Assembly: GCF_938029845.1 (NCBI RefSeq)
Contig: NZ_CALHGG010000138.1
Coordinates: 1 to 30,231 of the forward strand
DNA: 30,231 nucleotides
From: an uncultured Capnocytophaga sp.
Lineage (GTDB): Bacteria; Bacteroidota; Bacteroidia; Flavobacteriales; Flavobacteriaceae
Direction: 5' to 3'
Shown here: positions 7,894 through 16,129 of the stretch, piece after piece
How positions within the stretch are numbered: the first letter of the stretch is position 1
How the letters are laid out: each line of letters opens with the position of its first letter
The notes under the pieces: model-generated
What the model saw: only the letters and a program-made list of their open reading frames with translations
Databases searched by the model: none
What the model was told of the DNA's origin: nothing
Translations under genes and position numbers: made by a program

Positions 7894-8170
7894 ATTAAAG
7901 AGAAGTTTATTGATAGGTGTGGCAAAATTCTGAAAATATCATGAAATATACAAATTTTGTTTTCTTCAAATTGTTAATAACTTTTGTCTGTGTTAATAAT
8001 TAAGATGGTAAAAAGAATGATAATTTATTGAAAATGAATAAATTAAAATATTTATAAGAAGAAAACAAGGATGATATCATCAATAAAAATTTAACTTTGC
8101 TATAAATAAAAATAACTTTTTGTAAAGAAATATAACGGAAGGTGAGTTTGGTTTTTGAATAAATGTTAAG
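7894..8170. other. AT-rich intergenic region with a 12-bp palindrome
   Basis: No gene is visible in these 277 bases, which are very AT-rich. The only marked structures are the perfect palindrome GATGATATCATC (8070-8081) and a plus-strand TAACTTTG (8092-8099) with no -33 partner and no gene to drive. The palindrome could be an operator for the L,D-transpeptidase operon, but it is about 180 bases from that start. I see no clear terminator for the upstream gene. Confidence 0.3.
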
Positions 8171-9406
8171 CTAGTTATCCTTCTCAATAGACTTATTACG
8201 TACCTTTCTAAAGATGATATAACACCAATAGCCAACAGCTATAAAAAATAGGGAACTGAAGACGATTAATAATAGATAATAGTTATCGGGCACAAAGAGT
8301 TCACAAAGTATGGCAATTCCCTTATAGGCAATAAGTATTTCACTCCCTACAAAAGCAGTGGTATATAAGGATAGACTCCAATAGGGAAAGTGAATATGTA
8401 GGTTTTTCTCTAAGAAATGAAGAACTCCAAATCCAATAACTCCTAAAAAAGTAAAGTGCAAATAACTGATGACAAACTCTCTATTGGGCAACACTACTTC
8501 AGCTATCCAAGGGAAAGAACCTAAGAACATGAAAATAGTCTTTAGCATGCAAAGTAGTAAAAACATTTGCATAAGGAAAGCAGGTTTTTCCAATTGCATA
8601 TAAGCTCTATATAGCTCAAAGATACTTGCTAAAAGTAAAAAACCTGAAATATTTCCAATGATATACAAGATAGGCTCATTGAAAAAGCCTACCCAAGAGA
8701 GGGTAACAGAGCCTATGGTACCAATGACAAAGTTATAGAGGGCTCCCTTGAGCCGCTTGCTATTTAGTAGGCTCTTATGCTCTATTTCTCCCACTAGAAG
8801 ACCAAAGAGTACAGCTAAGAACCAACCATTGTATTGGAAGTGTAGGAAGAAATATAAGGCACTGTTATACCAGTCGCTTCCCTTACCTGCCTTTACAATT
8901 GCTACAGGAAGTAGCCATATCCCGATGCTTGATAGTATAAGAAAATAGATACCCCAATGAACAAACTTTAATGAAAGTGGTTTGTCATGTTCTGTATCTA
9001 CACTTTTGGAAATAGAAAACCGTATAAAATTATATTTTTTACTTCTTTTGAGAAAGAAAATGCTAAACCAATAAGTACAAATGATAAAAAGGGAAGAGAA
9101 AATAATAGAGTATAGGAAGTACCCTCCAAAAGGAAAAGAAAAAAGCATTCCTAAGATGCAGAATTGCGTACAGAGAAATAAAATAAAATAAGGCTTTCTA
9201 TCTGTCTCCCTTAAAAAATATTGACAGATGAGCGAAGAGAGAATTGTATATATCCACCCCAATAGTCCTATATGAGAGTGTGAGTGTGTAACGTGTCGTA
9301 TGTTGAAAAAAACATCGGCTATATAAGACACTCTAAGGGATAACCCCAATAGAATAGTGATAATAAAATAGAGGAAAGCCCACTGAATATCCTTGCGAGT
9401 ATCCAT
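8171..9406 (-). CDS. Polytopic membrane protein with heme-copper-oxidase-like histidine motifs
   Basis: The 411-residue protein has about twelve hydrophobic segments. Three conserved-looking histidine motifs fall in or beside membrane helices: VTHSHSHIGLLGWIY (about residues 38-52), FFLHFQYNGWF (about 187-197) and SYLHFTFLGVIGFGVLHF (about 315-332). The pattern H-x-x-x-G-W and H-in-helix resembles NnrS and the CcoN (cbb3 oxidase subunit I) superfamily, whose histidines bind heme and copper. It lacks the full histidine set of an active oxidase, so it may be a heme-binding or NO-related relative. No oxidase subunits lie nearby. The family link is a reading of motifs, not a search result. A minus-strand TACTTTTG at 9444-9437 may be its -7 element. 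Confidence 0.65.
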   Translation of the reverse strand: MDTRKDIQWAFLYFIITILLGLSLRVSYIADVFFNIRHVTHSHSHIGLLGWIYTILSSLICQYFLRETDRKPYFILFLCTQFCILGMLFSFPFGGYFLYSIIFSSLFIICTYWFSIFFLKRSKKYNFIRFSISKSVDTEHDKPLSLKFVHWGIYFLILSSIGIWLLPVAIVKAGKGSDWYNSALYFFLHFQYNGWFLAVLFGLLVGEIEHKSLLNSKRLKGALYNFVIGTIGSVTLSWVGFFNEPILYIIGNISGFLLLASIFELYRAYMQLEKPAFLMQMFLLLCMLKTIFMFLGSFPWIAEVVLPNREFVISYLHFTFLGVIGFGVLHFLEKNLHIHFPYWSLSLYTTAFVGSEILIAYKGIAILCELFVPDNYYLLLIVFSSLFFIAVGYWCYIIFRKVRNKSIEKDN

Positions 9407-9436
9407 AAGAATAAGGTCTTTTCATTGAATGAAAGG

Positions 9437-9444
9437 CAAAAGTA
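9437..9444 (-). promoter_or_regulatory. Possible -7 element of the membrane protein gene at 8171-9406
   Basis: Read on the minus strand this is TACTTTTG (TAnnTTTG), about 30 bases before the start codon. There is no clear TTG at 19-20 nt further upstream. Confidence 0.3.
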
Positions 9445-9552
9445 AAAATAAATTATCAAATAAGAGTGTTTTCAAATGCTAAAATTATTCTACCAAAAGT
9501 ATAATTAATTGATAAAAACTATTTTTCAAGTATGTAAAATAAGTTTTTACAT

Positions 9553-9591
9553 AAAAAAATAGTTTGCCTTGATACAAAGGCAAACTATTTT
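9553..9591 (-). terminator. Rho-independent terminator of the degP-type gene
   Basis: A 15-bp perfect stem (9577-9591 with 9556-9570), with loop TGTATC on the minus strand, is followed on that strand by seven T residues. It lies about 50 bases after the protease stop codon. Confidence 0.9.
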
Positions 9592-9639
9592 AGCACTAAT
9601 AAAAATCAAACTTTAAGATATGAATACGTGAAATTATTT

Positions 9640-11064
9640 TTATAGGAAGTAGCGTTCTTTTTCTCCATTCTTATTAAGAACCACAATAGCATTGCGTTGT
9701 GATTGGTTGTTTTCTAGGATATTTTTTACGCTATCTATGTCTTTTACTTCTTTACCATTGATAGAAAGAAGTACTTTACCGTCCAAATTTACACCATTTT
9801 CAATAAATAAAGGGCTTGTTTTGGTGATTTTTACACCACTCTTTATATTGAATGCTTTTTTATCTTTTTCAGATAAGTTCTTTACCATAATTCCTAAGTC
9901 ATTGGCTACATAAGAATCATTTTTTTGAAGTTTTACACTGATTTCTTTTTCTTTACCATCTCTTAGTATAACCACATTGACATTGTCATTAGGTCTTTTG
10001 GTATTGATGTGACCACTGAGGTCAGAGAAAGTACGTATTTTAATATTGTCCATTTGAGTGATGATGTCACCTTTTTTAAGTCCAGCCTTTTCAGCTCCTG
10101 AATCATCTTCTACATTATCTATATAGAAGCCTTCGGTTTGTTTGATATGGAGTTTTTCAGCAGTTTCAGAGTTGAGTTCTGTACCAGCTACACCCAGAAT
10201 ACCACGTTGTACATTGCCATATTCTATGAGGTCTTCTACAATCTTCTTTGCGATATTGCTAGGAACAGCAAAGGAATAACCTACGAAAGTACCAGTATTA
10301 GGAGAGGCAATAGCGGTATTGATACCGATAAGGTCTCCGTTGAGATTCACCAAAGCTCCACCACTATTTCCTGAATTAACAGCAGCATCTGTTTGTATAT
10401 AGGACTCTATCTTTCCATTGTATTGGTTTCCTAAATTTCTAGCCTTAGCACTGATAATCCCAGCTGTTACGGTAGAGGTAAGGTTGAAAGGATTTCCTAC
10501 GGCCAACACCCATTCGCCTATCTTGGTATTATCTGAATCTGCAAAGGTAAGGTAAGGTAGTTTTTCTTCTGTTTTGATTTTCAGTAACGCAATATCTGAG
10601 CTGCTGTCTGAACCAATAATTTCAGCTTTGTAAGTTTGGTTATTGTTTAGGGTTACTTGTACTGAAGAAGCACCACTGATTACGTGATTGTTGGTAACAA
10701 TGTAGCCATCAGGAGATATGATAACTCCAGAACCCGTACCTGCCAAGCGTTCCTTGCCACTACGCTGAGGGGTGTTTCCACTGAAAAGGTCAAAGATGGA
10801 GGTGATTTCAGGAGCAACAGTCATGTTTTTCACATGGACTACACTATTAACAGTCTTGTTGGAGGCATTGATGAAACTATTTTCATCAAAATTGAAATTG
10901 GCTACCTGTTGGAAATTGGTATGGATAGCTCCAGTGGTATCGGCCTTTTGAGAAGAGAGAAATAAAGTATTGTCTTCTTTCTCTTTGAGAATAAAATGAT
11001 AGCCTCCTAAGGCAATAGTTCCTCCTAAAATAGCAGAGAATACGGAAGTGAGATGTTTTTTCAT
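9640..11064 (-). CDS. degP: Periplasmic serine protease, HtrA/DegP family
   Basis: The 474-residue protein begins with an N-terminal hydrophobic segment (signal peptide or anchor, residues about 5-25). The trypsin-like domain follows (about 70-260) with the triad His127 (TNNHV), Asp157 (SSDIALL) and Ser234 (GNSGGALV). Two PDZ domains come after it (about 270-370 and 385-474). This is the DegP/DegQ design: a protease-chaperone that destroys or refolds damaged envelope proteins. All catalytic residues are present, so it should be active. Length matches the family. It is monocistronic, ending in a strong terminator; its promoter is not clear to me. Whether it is the DegP or DegQ orthologue cannot be decided here. 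Confidence 0.93.
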   Translation of the reverse strand: MKKHLTSVFSAILGGTIALGGYHFILKEKEDNTLFLSSQKADTTGAIHTNFQQVANFNFDENSFINASNKTVNSVVHVKNMTVAPEITSIFDLFSGNTPQRSGKERLAGTGSGVIISPDGYIVTNNHVISGASSVQVTLNNNQTYKAEIIGSDSSSDIALLKIKTEEKLPYLTFADSDNTKIGEWVLAVGNPFNLTSTVTAGIISAKARNLGNQYNGKIESYIQTDAAVNSGNSGGALVNLNGDLIGINTAIASPNTGTFVGYSFAVPSNIAKKIVEDLIEYGNVQRGILGVAGTELNSETAEKLHIKQTEGFYIDNVEDDSGAEKAGLKKGDIITQMDNIKIRTFSDLSGHINTKRPNDNVNVVILRDGKEKEISVKLQKNDSYVANDLGIMVKNLSEKDKKAFNIKSGVKITKTSPLFIENGVNLDGKVLLSINGKEVKDIDSVKNILENNQSQRNAIVVLNKNGEKERYFL

Positions 11065-11256
11065 ATTTAAAATCTTAAAATAATTGATAATATCTATTTT
11101 TTTAACTCTAAAGTTGCGAATAGTTATTTACAAAAACAGTGCCAAAAAGATTAAAATTAGAAATTTAACTTTTAATTAATGAAGTTTTCAATTATATCAT
11201 TGATTTTCTTATAGATAGATTTTTCTAGAAGAGAAAATAAGAATAGAAAAATTTTT

Positions 11257-11283
11257 TTGTCACTAAAAAAAGTTGTAAATTTG
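11257..11283 (+). promoter_or_regulatory. Promoter of the GntR-family regulator gene
   Basis: TTG at 11257-11259 and TAAATTTG at 11276-11283 are 16 nt apart, a slightly short spacer. Transcription would start near 11290, which rules out the earliest in-frame start (11257) and supports ATG 11323. Confidence 0.5.
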
Positions 11284-11322
11284 TACCATGTAAATATATT
11301 ATATGAGTTAAACGTATATCTT

Positions 11323-12045
11323 ATGAAGTCATTAAAGGAAAAAACAACTGATTCAGAGAATGCATCCTTGGTGGATAAGGTGGAGAAGCATATTATAGAT
11401 TATATCAAGGATAATGCACTGAGAGCTGGAGATTCCCTCCCCAAAGAACTAGAGTTTGCCGAGACTCTTGGGGTAAGTAGAACGGCTATTCGCGAGGCTA
11501 TGTTGCGCCTAAGAACATTGGGACTGATAGAATCCCGTAAGCATAGAGGGATGGTGATTCTAGAGCCTGATTTGGTGCATAATTTTGAAAAGATGCTTGA
11601 CCCAGCACTCGTTGATGTCAAGATGCTTTCTAACCTTTTTGAACTAAGATTGATGTTAGAGGTAGGTATGGCCGATTTTGTCTTTACACGTAAAACTTCT
11701 AAACAGCTTAAGGAGTTGGAGGAAATCGTGCGAAGCTCTGAAGAAAAACGTTGTGACAGCTTTAATTTCTATTTGGAAACAGAAAAACAGTTTCATGGCA
11801 AGCTATATGAGATGGCAGGGAATGAGATTCTTAGGAAATTCCAAGATGTATTCATGCCAATTTTCCAATATGTACATGACCTCAATCGTTACCAAACCGC
11901 CTATATTCTCCCCGAAGGAAGCAAACAAATAAGCCACCGCGATTTGCTAGAAGAACTTAAGCATGGTACTCCTGCTTCGTTTAGAGAACTTATGCGAGAA
12001 CACTTAAATGCTCACTATACCAAAGTGTTAGGAATCAGTTGTTAA
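11323..12045 (+). CDS. FadR-subfamily GntR transcriptional regulator
   Basis: The 240-residue protein has an N-terminal winged helix-turn-helix (about residues 15-80) with the GntR signature: LPKELEFAETLGVSRTAIRE, then LRTLGLIESR and an RG turn. The C-terminal all-helical FCD domain carries the likely metal-ligand histidines in EKQFHGKLYEMAGN, HRDLL and REHLNAH. FCD regulators bind a small carboxylate or sugar acid and release or bind DNA in response. The ligand here is unknown and no catabolic genes are adjacent. The start at 11323 lies after the promoter. It precedes the FAD oxidoreductase gene across a heptamer array on the same strand, so the two may share a transcript and the regulator may act on its own operon. 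Confidence 0.9.
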   Translation: MKSLKEKTTDSENASLVDKVEKHIIDYIKDNALRAGDSLPKELEFAETLGVSRTAIREAMLRLRTLGLIESRKHRGMVILEPDLVHNFEKMLDPALVDVKMLSNLFELRLMLEVGMADFVFTRKTSKQLKELEEIVRSSEEKRCDSFNFYLETEKQFHGKLYEMAGNEILRKFQDVFMPIFQYVHDLNRYQTAYILPEGSKQISHRDLLEELKHGTPASFRELMREHLNAHYTKVLGISC

Positions 12046-12125
12046 TGATTGATGACTAATGACTAGTGACTAATATTATAGTTGCTAAGCATTAGTCATT
12101 AGTTATTAGTCATTAATTATTGTTT
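12042..12125 (+). repeat. Intergenic inverted heptamer array between the GntR gene and the oxidoreductase gene
   Basis: Five tandem 7-mers run from 12042 to 12076: TTAATGA, TTGATGA, CTAATGA, CTAGTGA, CTAATAT. After a short loop, four run in the opposite sense from 12089 to 12116: GCATTAG, TCATTAG, TTATTAG, TCATTAA. The arms are near-perfect complements and could form a hairpin of about 28 bp. The first unit contains the upstream TAA stop (12043-12045), and the array ends about ten bases before the ATG at 12126. Units of 7 bases place stop codons in all three frames. Confidence 0.8.
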
Positions 12126-13625
12126 ATGTACGATACAATTGTCATAGGAAGTGGTCTTGGGGGGCTTATGACAGCCCTTATCTTGGCTAAAGAAGGTCGA
12201 AAAGTTGCCATTGTTGAGAAAAACAAACAATTTGGTGGGAACTTGCAGTCTTTTTTCCGTGATGGGGTACTCTTTGATACAGGAGTGCATTACGTGGGAA
12301 GTCTTGAAAAGGGGCAGCCACTCCATAATTATTTTTCTTATGCAGGTATTATTTCAGATTTGGATTTGGAATGTATGCCTAAGGATGGTTATGATCGTAT
12401 TTGTTTTGCTCAAGAGGCTACTTCCTATCCTCATGCTCAGGGATATGATAATTTTATTACACAGTTATTATCTTATTTTCCTCAAGAAAAAGCAGCACTA
12501 GAACAGTATGTTGCTAGGATAAAGGAAGTGTGTAATCACTTTCCTCTTTATCGTTTTCGATTGGAAGGAAGTTATGATGAGTCTTTACTTTCGTTATCCT
12601 TAATGGAGTTTCTTCGCGAGCTAACTCCCAATGAAAGACTGCAAGCAGTCCTATTGGGCAATAACTTTCTCTATGCAGGTACCACAGCGCATACTCCCTT
12701 ATATGTACATGCTTTGTCAGTCAATTCTTATATGGAAAGTGCATGGCGATTTAGGCGTGGTGGCTCACAGATTACCCAGCTGCTTGTAAGGCAATTACGT
12801 GCTCTTGGTGTATCTTTATTTACTGAAAATGAAGTACTTGCTTTTGAATATAGGGAGGGAAAAATCTACTCAGTGATTACCTCCCAACACAAAAAGTATA
12901 TAGCCAAAGATTTTGTTTCAGATATTGATATACAGCAGTTATTGTCCATAGCTGGTCGAGAGCACTTTAAGCCCTCCTATTACAAACGAATAGAGCAACT
13001 TACCCCTGTTTCAGGGGTCTTTTCTCTACACTTAGTACTCAAACCTCACTCCTTCCCTTACTTGCCTTACAATATGTATTGGTTTAAGGATCCACAACAG
13101 GTATGGAAAGCACCTCATTGCCACTCAGATACTTTCCCTTTGTCTTATATGCTTTCTATGTCACCTCCTAAGGACGGAGGTACATATACTGACAATATGA
13201 CACTACTTACCTACATGGACTACGAGCAAGTGCGTACATGGGAGCATACGCTTAATACCATAGCCGCTCCCGAGGGTAGGGGAGCGGCCTATGAGGCTTT
13301 TAAGAGAGAGAAAGCCGATCAACTTTTAAGGGTTGTGTATCAGCGATATCCCCAGTTGGGAGGAGCCATAGCTCATGCGTATACTTCTACTCCTTTGACT
13401 TATCGCGACTATATAGGTACCCCCACAGGAGCTATCTATGGTTATGAAAAGAATATCCATAAGATAGCCCATACACATATCATGCCACAGACACATATTC
13501 CAAACCTATACCTTACAGGACAGTCCGTCAATATGCATGGGCTTTTAGGGGTTACCATAGGGGCGGTACTGACCTCTATGGCAATGCTTGGAGGAAAAAT
13601 AGAAGGGTTAGGTTTTAAGAGTTAG
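12126..13625 (+). CDS. FAD-dependent oxidoreductase, phytoene desaturase/CrtISO-like
   Basis: The 499-residue protein opens with a dinucleotide-binding fold (YDTIVIGSGLGGLMTALILA), followed by the acidic residue in VAIVEK and the motif FGGNLQSF. It closes with the typical FAD-binding tail NLYLTGQSVNMHGLLGVTIGA. This is the CrtI/carotenoid isomerase/retinol saturase superfamily, which uses FAD to reduce, oxidise or isomerise polyenes and related lipids. No other carotenoid gene is in view, so the substrate is open. ATG 12126 is chosen over an in-frame TTG two codons upstream. The gene sits behind a GntR regulator and the heptamer array. Its last 4 bases overlap the 3' end of the convergent PBP1A gene, with no terminator between. 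Confidence 0.88.
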   Translation: MYDTIVIGSGLGGLMTALILAKEGRKVAIVEKNKQFGGNLQSFFRDGVLFDTGVHYVGSLEKGQPLHNYFSYAGIISDLDLECMPKDGYDRICFAQEATSYPHAQGYDNFITQLLSYFPQEKAALEQYVARIKEVCNHFPLYRFRLEGSYDESLLSLSLMEFLRELTPNERLQAVLLGNNFLYAGTTAHTPLYVHALSVNSYMESAWRFRRGGSQITQLLVRQLRALGVSLFTENEVLAFEYREGKIYSVITSQHKKYIAKDFVSDIDIQQLLSIAGREHFKPSYYKRIEQLTPVSGVFSLHLVLKPHSFPYLPYNMYWFKDPQQVWKAPHCHSDTFPLSYMLSMSPPKDGGTYTDNMTLLTYMDYEQVRTWEHTLNTIAAPEGRGAAYEAFKREKADQLLRVVYQRYPQLGGAIAHAYTSTPLTYRDYIGTPTGAIYGYEKNIHKIAHTHIMPQTHIPNLYLTGQSVNMHGLLGVTIGAVLTSMAMLGGKIEGLGFKS

Positions 13626-15958
13626 AAATCAATACCTTCGGAGTCTTCTCCTACGGCATCAACAGGGTCATTTCCTTTGCAGTCAAAATCACTACTGTTA
13701 AAGCTGCTAGAGCCATCTTCGTTCTTTGGTACAGGGAAAGTCTCTTTTGATACACCTAAATCCTTATTTTCGTATAGTTTCTTCATATAGTAGCCCCAGA
13801 TAGGTAGCGCCATAGTAGCCCCTTGTCCATATCGGATTCCCTTGAAGTGGATAGAGCGGTCTTCTCCTCCTACCCATACTCCTGTGACTAGATTAGGCAC
13901 CATTCCCATGAACCATCCATCGGATTGGTTCTGTGTAGTACCTGTCTTTCCTGCAATAGGATTCTTGAAGGCATAAGGATAGCCTGTGATGACATTCTTA
14001 TACATACTATCATAACCATCAGCTCCTTTGGTACGTAGGCGCGCCCCAGAACCAGATTGGGTAACCCCTTCCATGAGTTTGATTACTGTATAAGCATTTT
14101 CAGGGGAAATCGCATTTCTGGCTTCAGGAGTATGTTGGTAAATGATACGTCCATTCTTGTCCTCTATACGCGTAATAAAAGTAGGCTTCAGATAATTTCC
14201 CTCATTGGCAAAAGCTCCATAAGCCCCTACCATTTCCAATAATGTAATGTCTCCAGAACCTAAGCAAATAGATGGAAGCGCAGGAATATCTTTGGTATTG
14301 ATACCCAATTTTTCAATCAGGTCAATGACATTAGTAGGACCAACTTCATCCATGAGTTTGGCAGTAATGGAGTTGATAGAGTTTGCCAAAGCAGCCTTGA
14401 GGGTGAGCATTTTTCCACTGAAGCTACCATTAGTATTACGAGGGCACCACTCTTTCGCATTACCCCATTTGTTAGCTTCTATACAAGTCTTCACATCGGG
14501 AATTTGAGTACAAGGTGTATAGTGTTTTTGGTCAATGGCTGTAGCATATACAAAAGGCTTGAAGGCAGAACCTACTTGACGTGCTCCTTGGAATACTTGG
14601 TCGTACTTGAAATTGTTATAGTCGATACCTCCTACCCAAGCTTTGATGTGTCCTGTTTGTGGTTCCATGGAGAGGATAGCGGTACGTAGGAAGCTCTTAT
14701 AATAACGAATGGAATCATAAGGAGTCATCACCGTATCAATAGTACCATGCCAAGAAAAGACTTGCATAGGGGTCTCCTTATAGAAGGAAGCACGTATGTC
14801 TTTGTCCGAGATACCTGCGGCCTTCATCTGTGCCCAGCGCTCAGAGTTCTTCATAGCACGTTCCATAAGGCGATCAATTTCCTCTTTGGAGAGTTTTACG
14901 AAAGGAAATGTCTTATTCTTTTTCAGATTATTTTCTTCTGCAAAAGCTTTTTGGAGGTTTTTCATATGCTTTTGTACCGCCTCTTCAGCAGCAGCTTGCA
15001 TACGAGAGTCTATAGTGGTGTATATCTTAAGTCCATCGGAATAGATGTCATATTTAGACCCATCGGGTTTTGGGTTATCTTTAATCCACTCTTTCATGAA
15101 ATTGCGTAAGTGTTCACGGAAATAGGTGGCAATACCCTCATTATGCCCTTCAGGGTTGAAGTTTAAGCGTAAAGGAAGTTTTTGCAAGGAATCTTTTTCC
15201 TTGGTGGTGAGGTAGTGATTTTTTTCCATTTGTGCCAATACTACATTCCTACGATTGGTAACCCCTTCGGGATTCCTACGCGGATTGTATAGGGAGGAGT
15301 TTTTGAACATACCCACTAGTACAGCACCTTCTTCTATCTTAAGATCTTTAGGTTCTTTACCAAAATAGATACGTGAGGCAGAACGGATTCCATCGGCATT
15401 GTTATTAAAGTCGTATTCGTTAAAATACATGGTAAGGATTTCCTTCTTGGTATATTGTCTTTCCAAGCGAATAGCAATGATCCATTCCTTGATTTTTTGT
15501 AAATAGCGTTCACCTGTTTTCTTAGATCCTTCACGGTGAAAGAGGAGCTTTGCCAGCTGTTGGGTAATAGTAGAGGCACCCCCACGTCGGCCTAAGAATA
15601 CAATAGCGCGCAGTGTCCCACGCATGTCTATACCCGAATGCTTTTCAAAACGCTCGTCTTCGGTGGCAATCAGTGCATTGACCAAGTGTTCAGGTAGGTC
15701 TTTGTAGGTAACAGGGGTACGGTTATCATTGAAATAGAATTTCCCCAATAGCTCATCATCAGCAGAGTAGATGCTTGAGGCAAGGTTTGTTTCAGGGTTC
15801 TCTAGGCGCTTGAAGTCAGGCATTTCGCCGAATACCCCCCAGTCGGCCAAGAGAAAAAGAAAAATAATGGATAAGATACCTACCAAGAAGGTACCCCAAA
15901 AATATTTTAATAGTCTTTTTCGTGTAGAACCTTGAGCGGTTGTCTTTTTCGTTCCCAT
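13622..15958 (-). CDS. mrcA: Penicillin-binding protein 1A (class A, bifunctional)
   Basis: The 778-residue protein has a short cytoplasmic N-terminus and one membrane anchor (about residues 20-40). The glycosyltransferase-51 domain (about 55-260) has the catalytic Glu100 in ATEDERFEKHSGID and the GGASTITQQLAK motif. The transpeptidase domain (about 420-715) has SAFK with nucleophile Ser464, SIN and KTG at 671-673. It polymerises and cross-links peptidoglycan at the outer face of the inner membrane. An acidic Ser/Asp-rich tail (SSFNSSDFDCKGNDPVD) ends the protein. A minus-strand TATTTTTG (15997-15990) about 32 bases upstream may be its -7 element. All catalytic motifs are intact and length is normal. 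Confidence 0.95.
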   Translation of the reverse strand: MGTKKTTAQGSTRKRLLKYFWGTFLVGILSIIFLFLLADWGVFGEMPDFKRLENPETNLASSIYSADDELLGKFYFNDNRTPVTYKDLPEHLVNALIATEDERFEKHSGIDMRGTLRAIVFLGRRGGASTITQQLAKLLFHREGSKKTGERYLQKIKEWIIAIRLERQYTKKEILTMYFNEYDFNNNADGIRSASRIYFGKEPKDLKIEEGAVLVGMFKNSSLYNPRRNPEGVTNRRNVVLAQMEKNHYLTTKEKDSLQKLPLRLNFNPEGHNEGIATYFREHLRNFMKEWIKDNPKPDGSKYDIYSDGLKIYTTIDSRMQAAAEEAVQKHMKNLQKAFAEENNLKKNKTFPFVKLSKEEIDRLMERAMKNSERWAQMKAAGISDKDIRASFYKETPMQVFSWHGTIDTVMTPYDSIRYYKSFLRTAILSMEPQTGHIKAWVGGIDYNNFKYDQVFQGARQVGSAFKPFVYATAIDQKHYTPCTQIPDVKTCIEANKWGNAKEWCPRNTNGSFSGKMLTLKAALANSINSITAKLMDEVGPTNVIDLIEKLGINTKDIPALPSICLGSGDITLLEMVGAYGAFANEGNYLKPTFITRIEDKNGRIIYQHTPEARNAISPENAYTVIKLMEGVTQSGSGARLRTKGADGYDSMYKNVITGYPYAFKNPIAGKTGTTQNQSDGWFMGMVPNLVTGVWVGGEDRSIHFKGIRYGQGATMALPIWGYYMKKLYENKDLGVSKETFPVPKNEDGSSSFNSSDFDCKGNDPVDAVGEDSEGIDF

Positions 15959-15989
15959 ATGCTCTATTTAATATTTACTTTTTTGGGGA

Positions 15990-15997
15990 CAAAAATA
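15990..15997 (-). promoter_or_regulatory. Possible -7 element of the PBP1A gene
   Basis: On the minus strand this reads TATTTTTG, a match to TAnnTTTG, 32 bases before the start codon. No TTG is found at the proper distance. Confidence 0.3.
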
Positions 15998-16078
15998 CGA
16001 CATTATTTATAAATAAGTGCTTTCTGTTGGGAAATTATGATTTATTTTAGTACGCTTCAAAATATTGCTAAAAACCAG

Positions 16079-16107
16079 TTGTAACTGAAATGTTTTTTTT
16101 ATCTTTG
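16079..16107 (+). promoter_or_regulatory. Promoter of the glycosyltransferase gene
   Basis: TTG at 16079-16081 and TATCTTTG at 16100-16107 are 18 nt apart, a good Bacteroidetes promoter. Transcription would begin near 16114, leaving about 16 nt before the TTG start codon at 16130. Confidence 0.6.
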
Positions 16108-16129
16108 CAAAGTTACTAAATTTTCTAAA

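Noticed and set aside
8070..8081. GATGATATCATC palindrome as an operator
   Set aside because: It is single, far from the nearest start codon and in very AT-rich DNA, where short palindromes arise by chance; kept only as a note.
12042..12125. Heptamer arrays as CRISPR
   Set aside because: Units are 7 bases with no spacers between them, and no cas genes are present.
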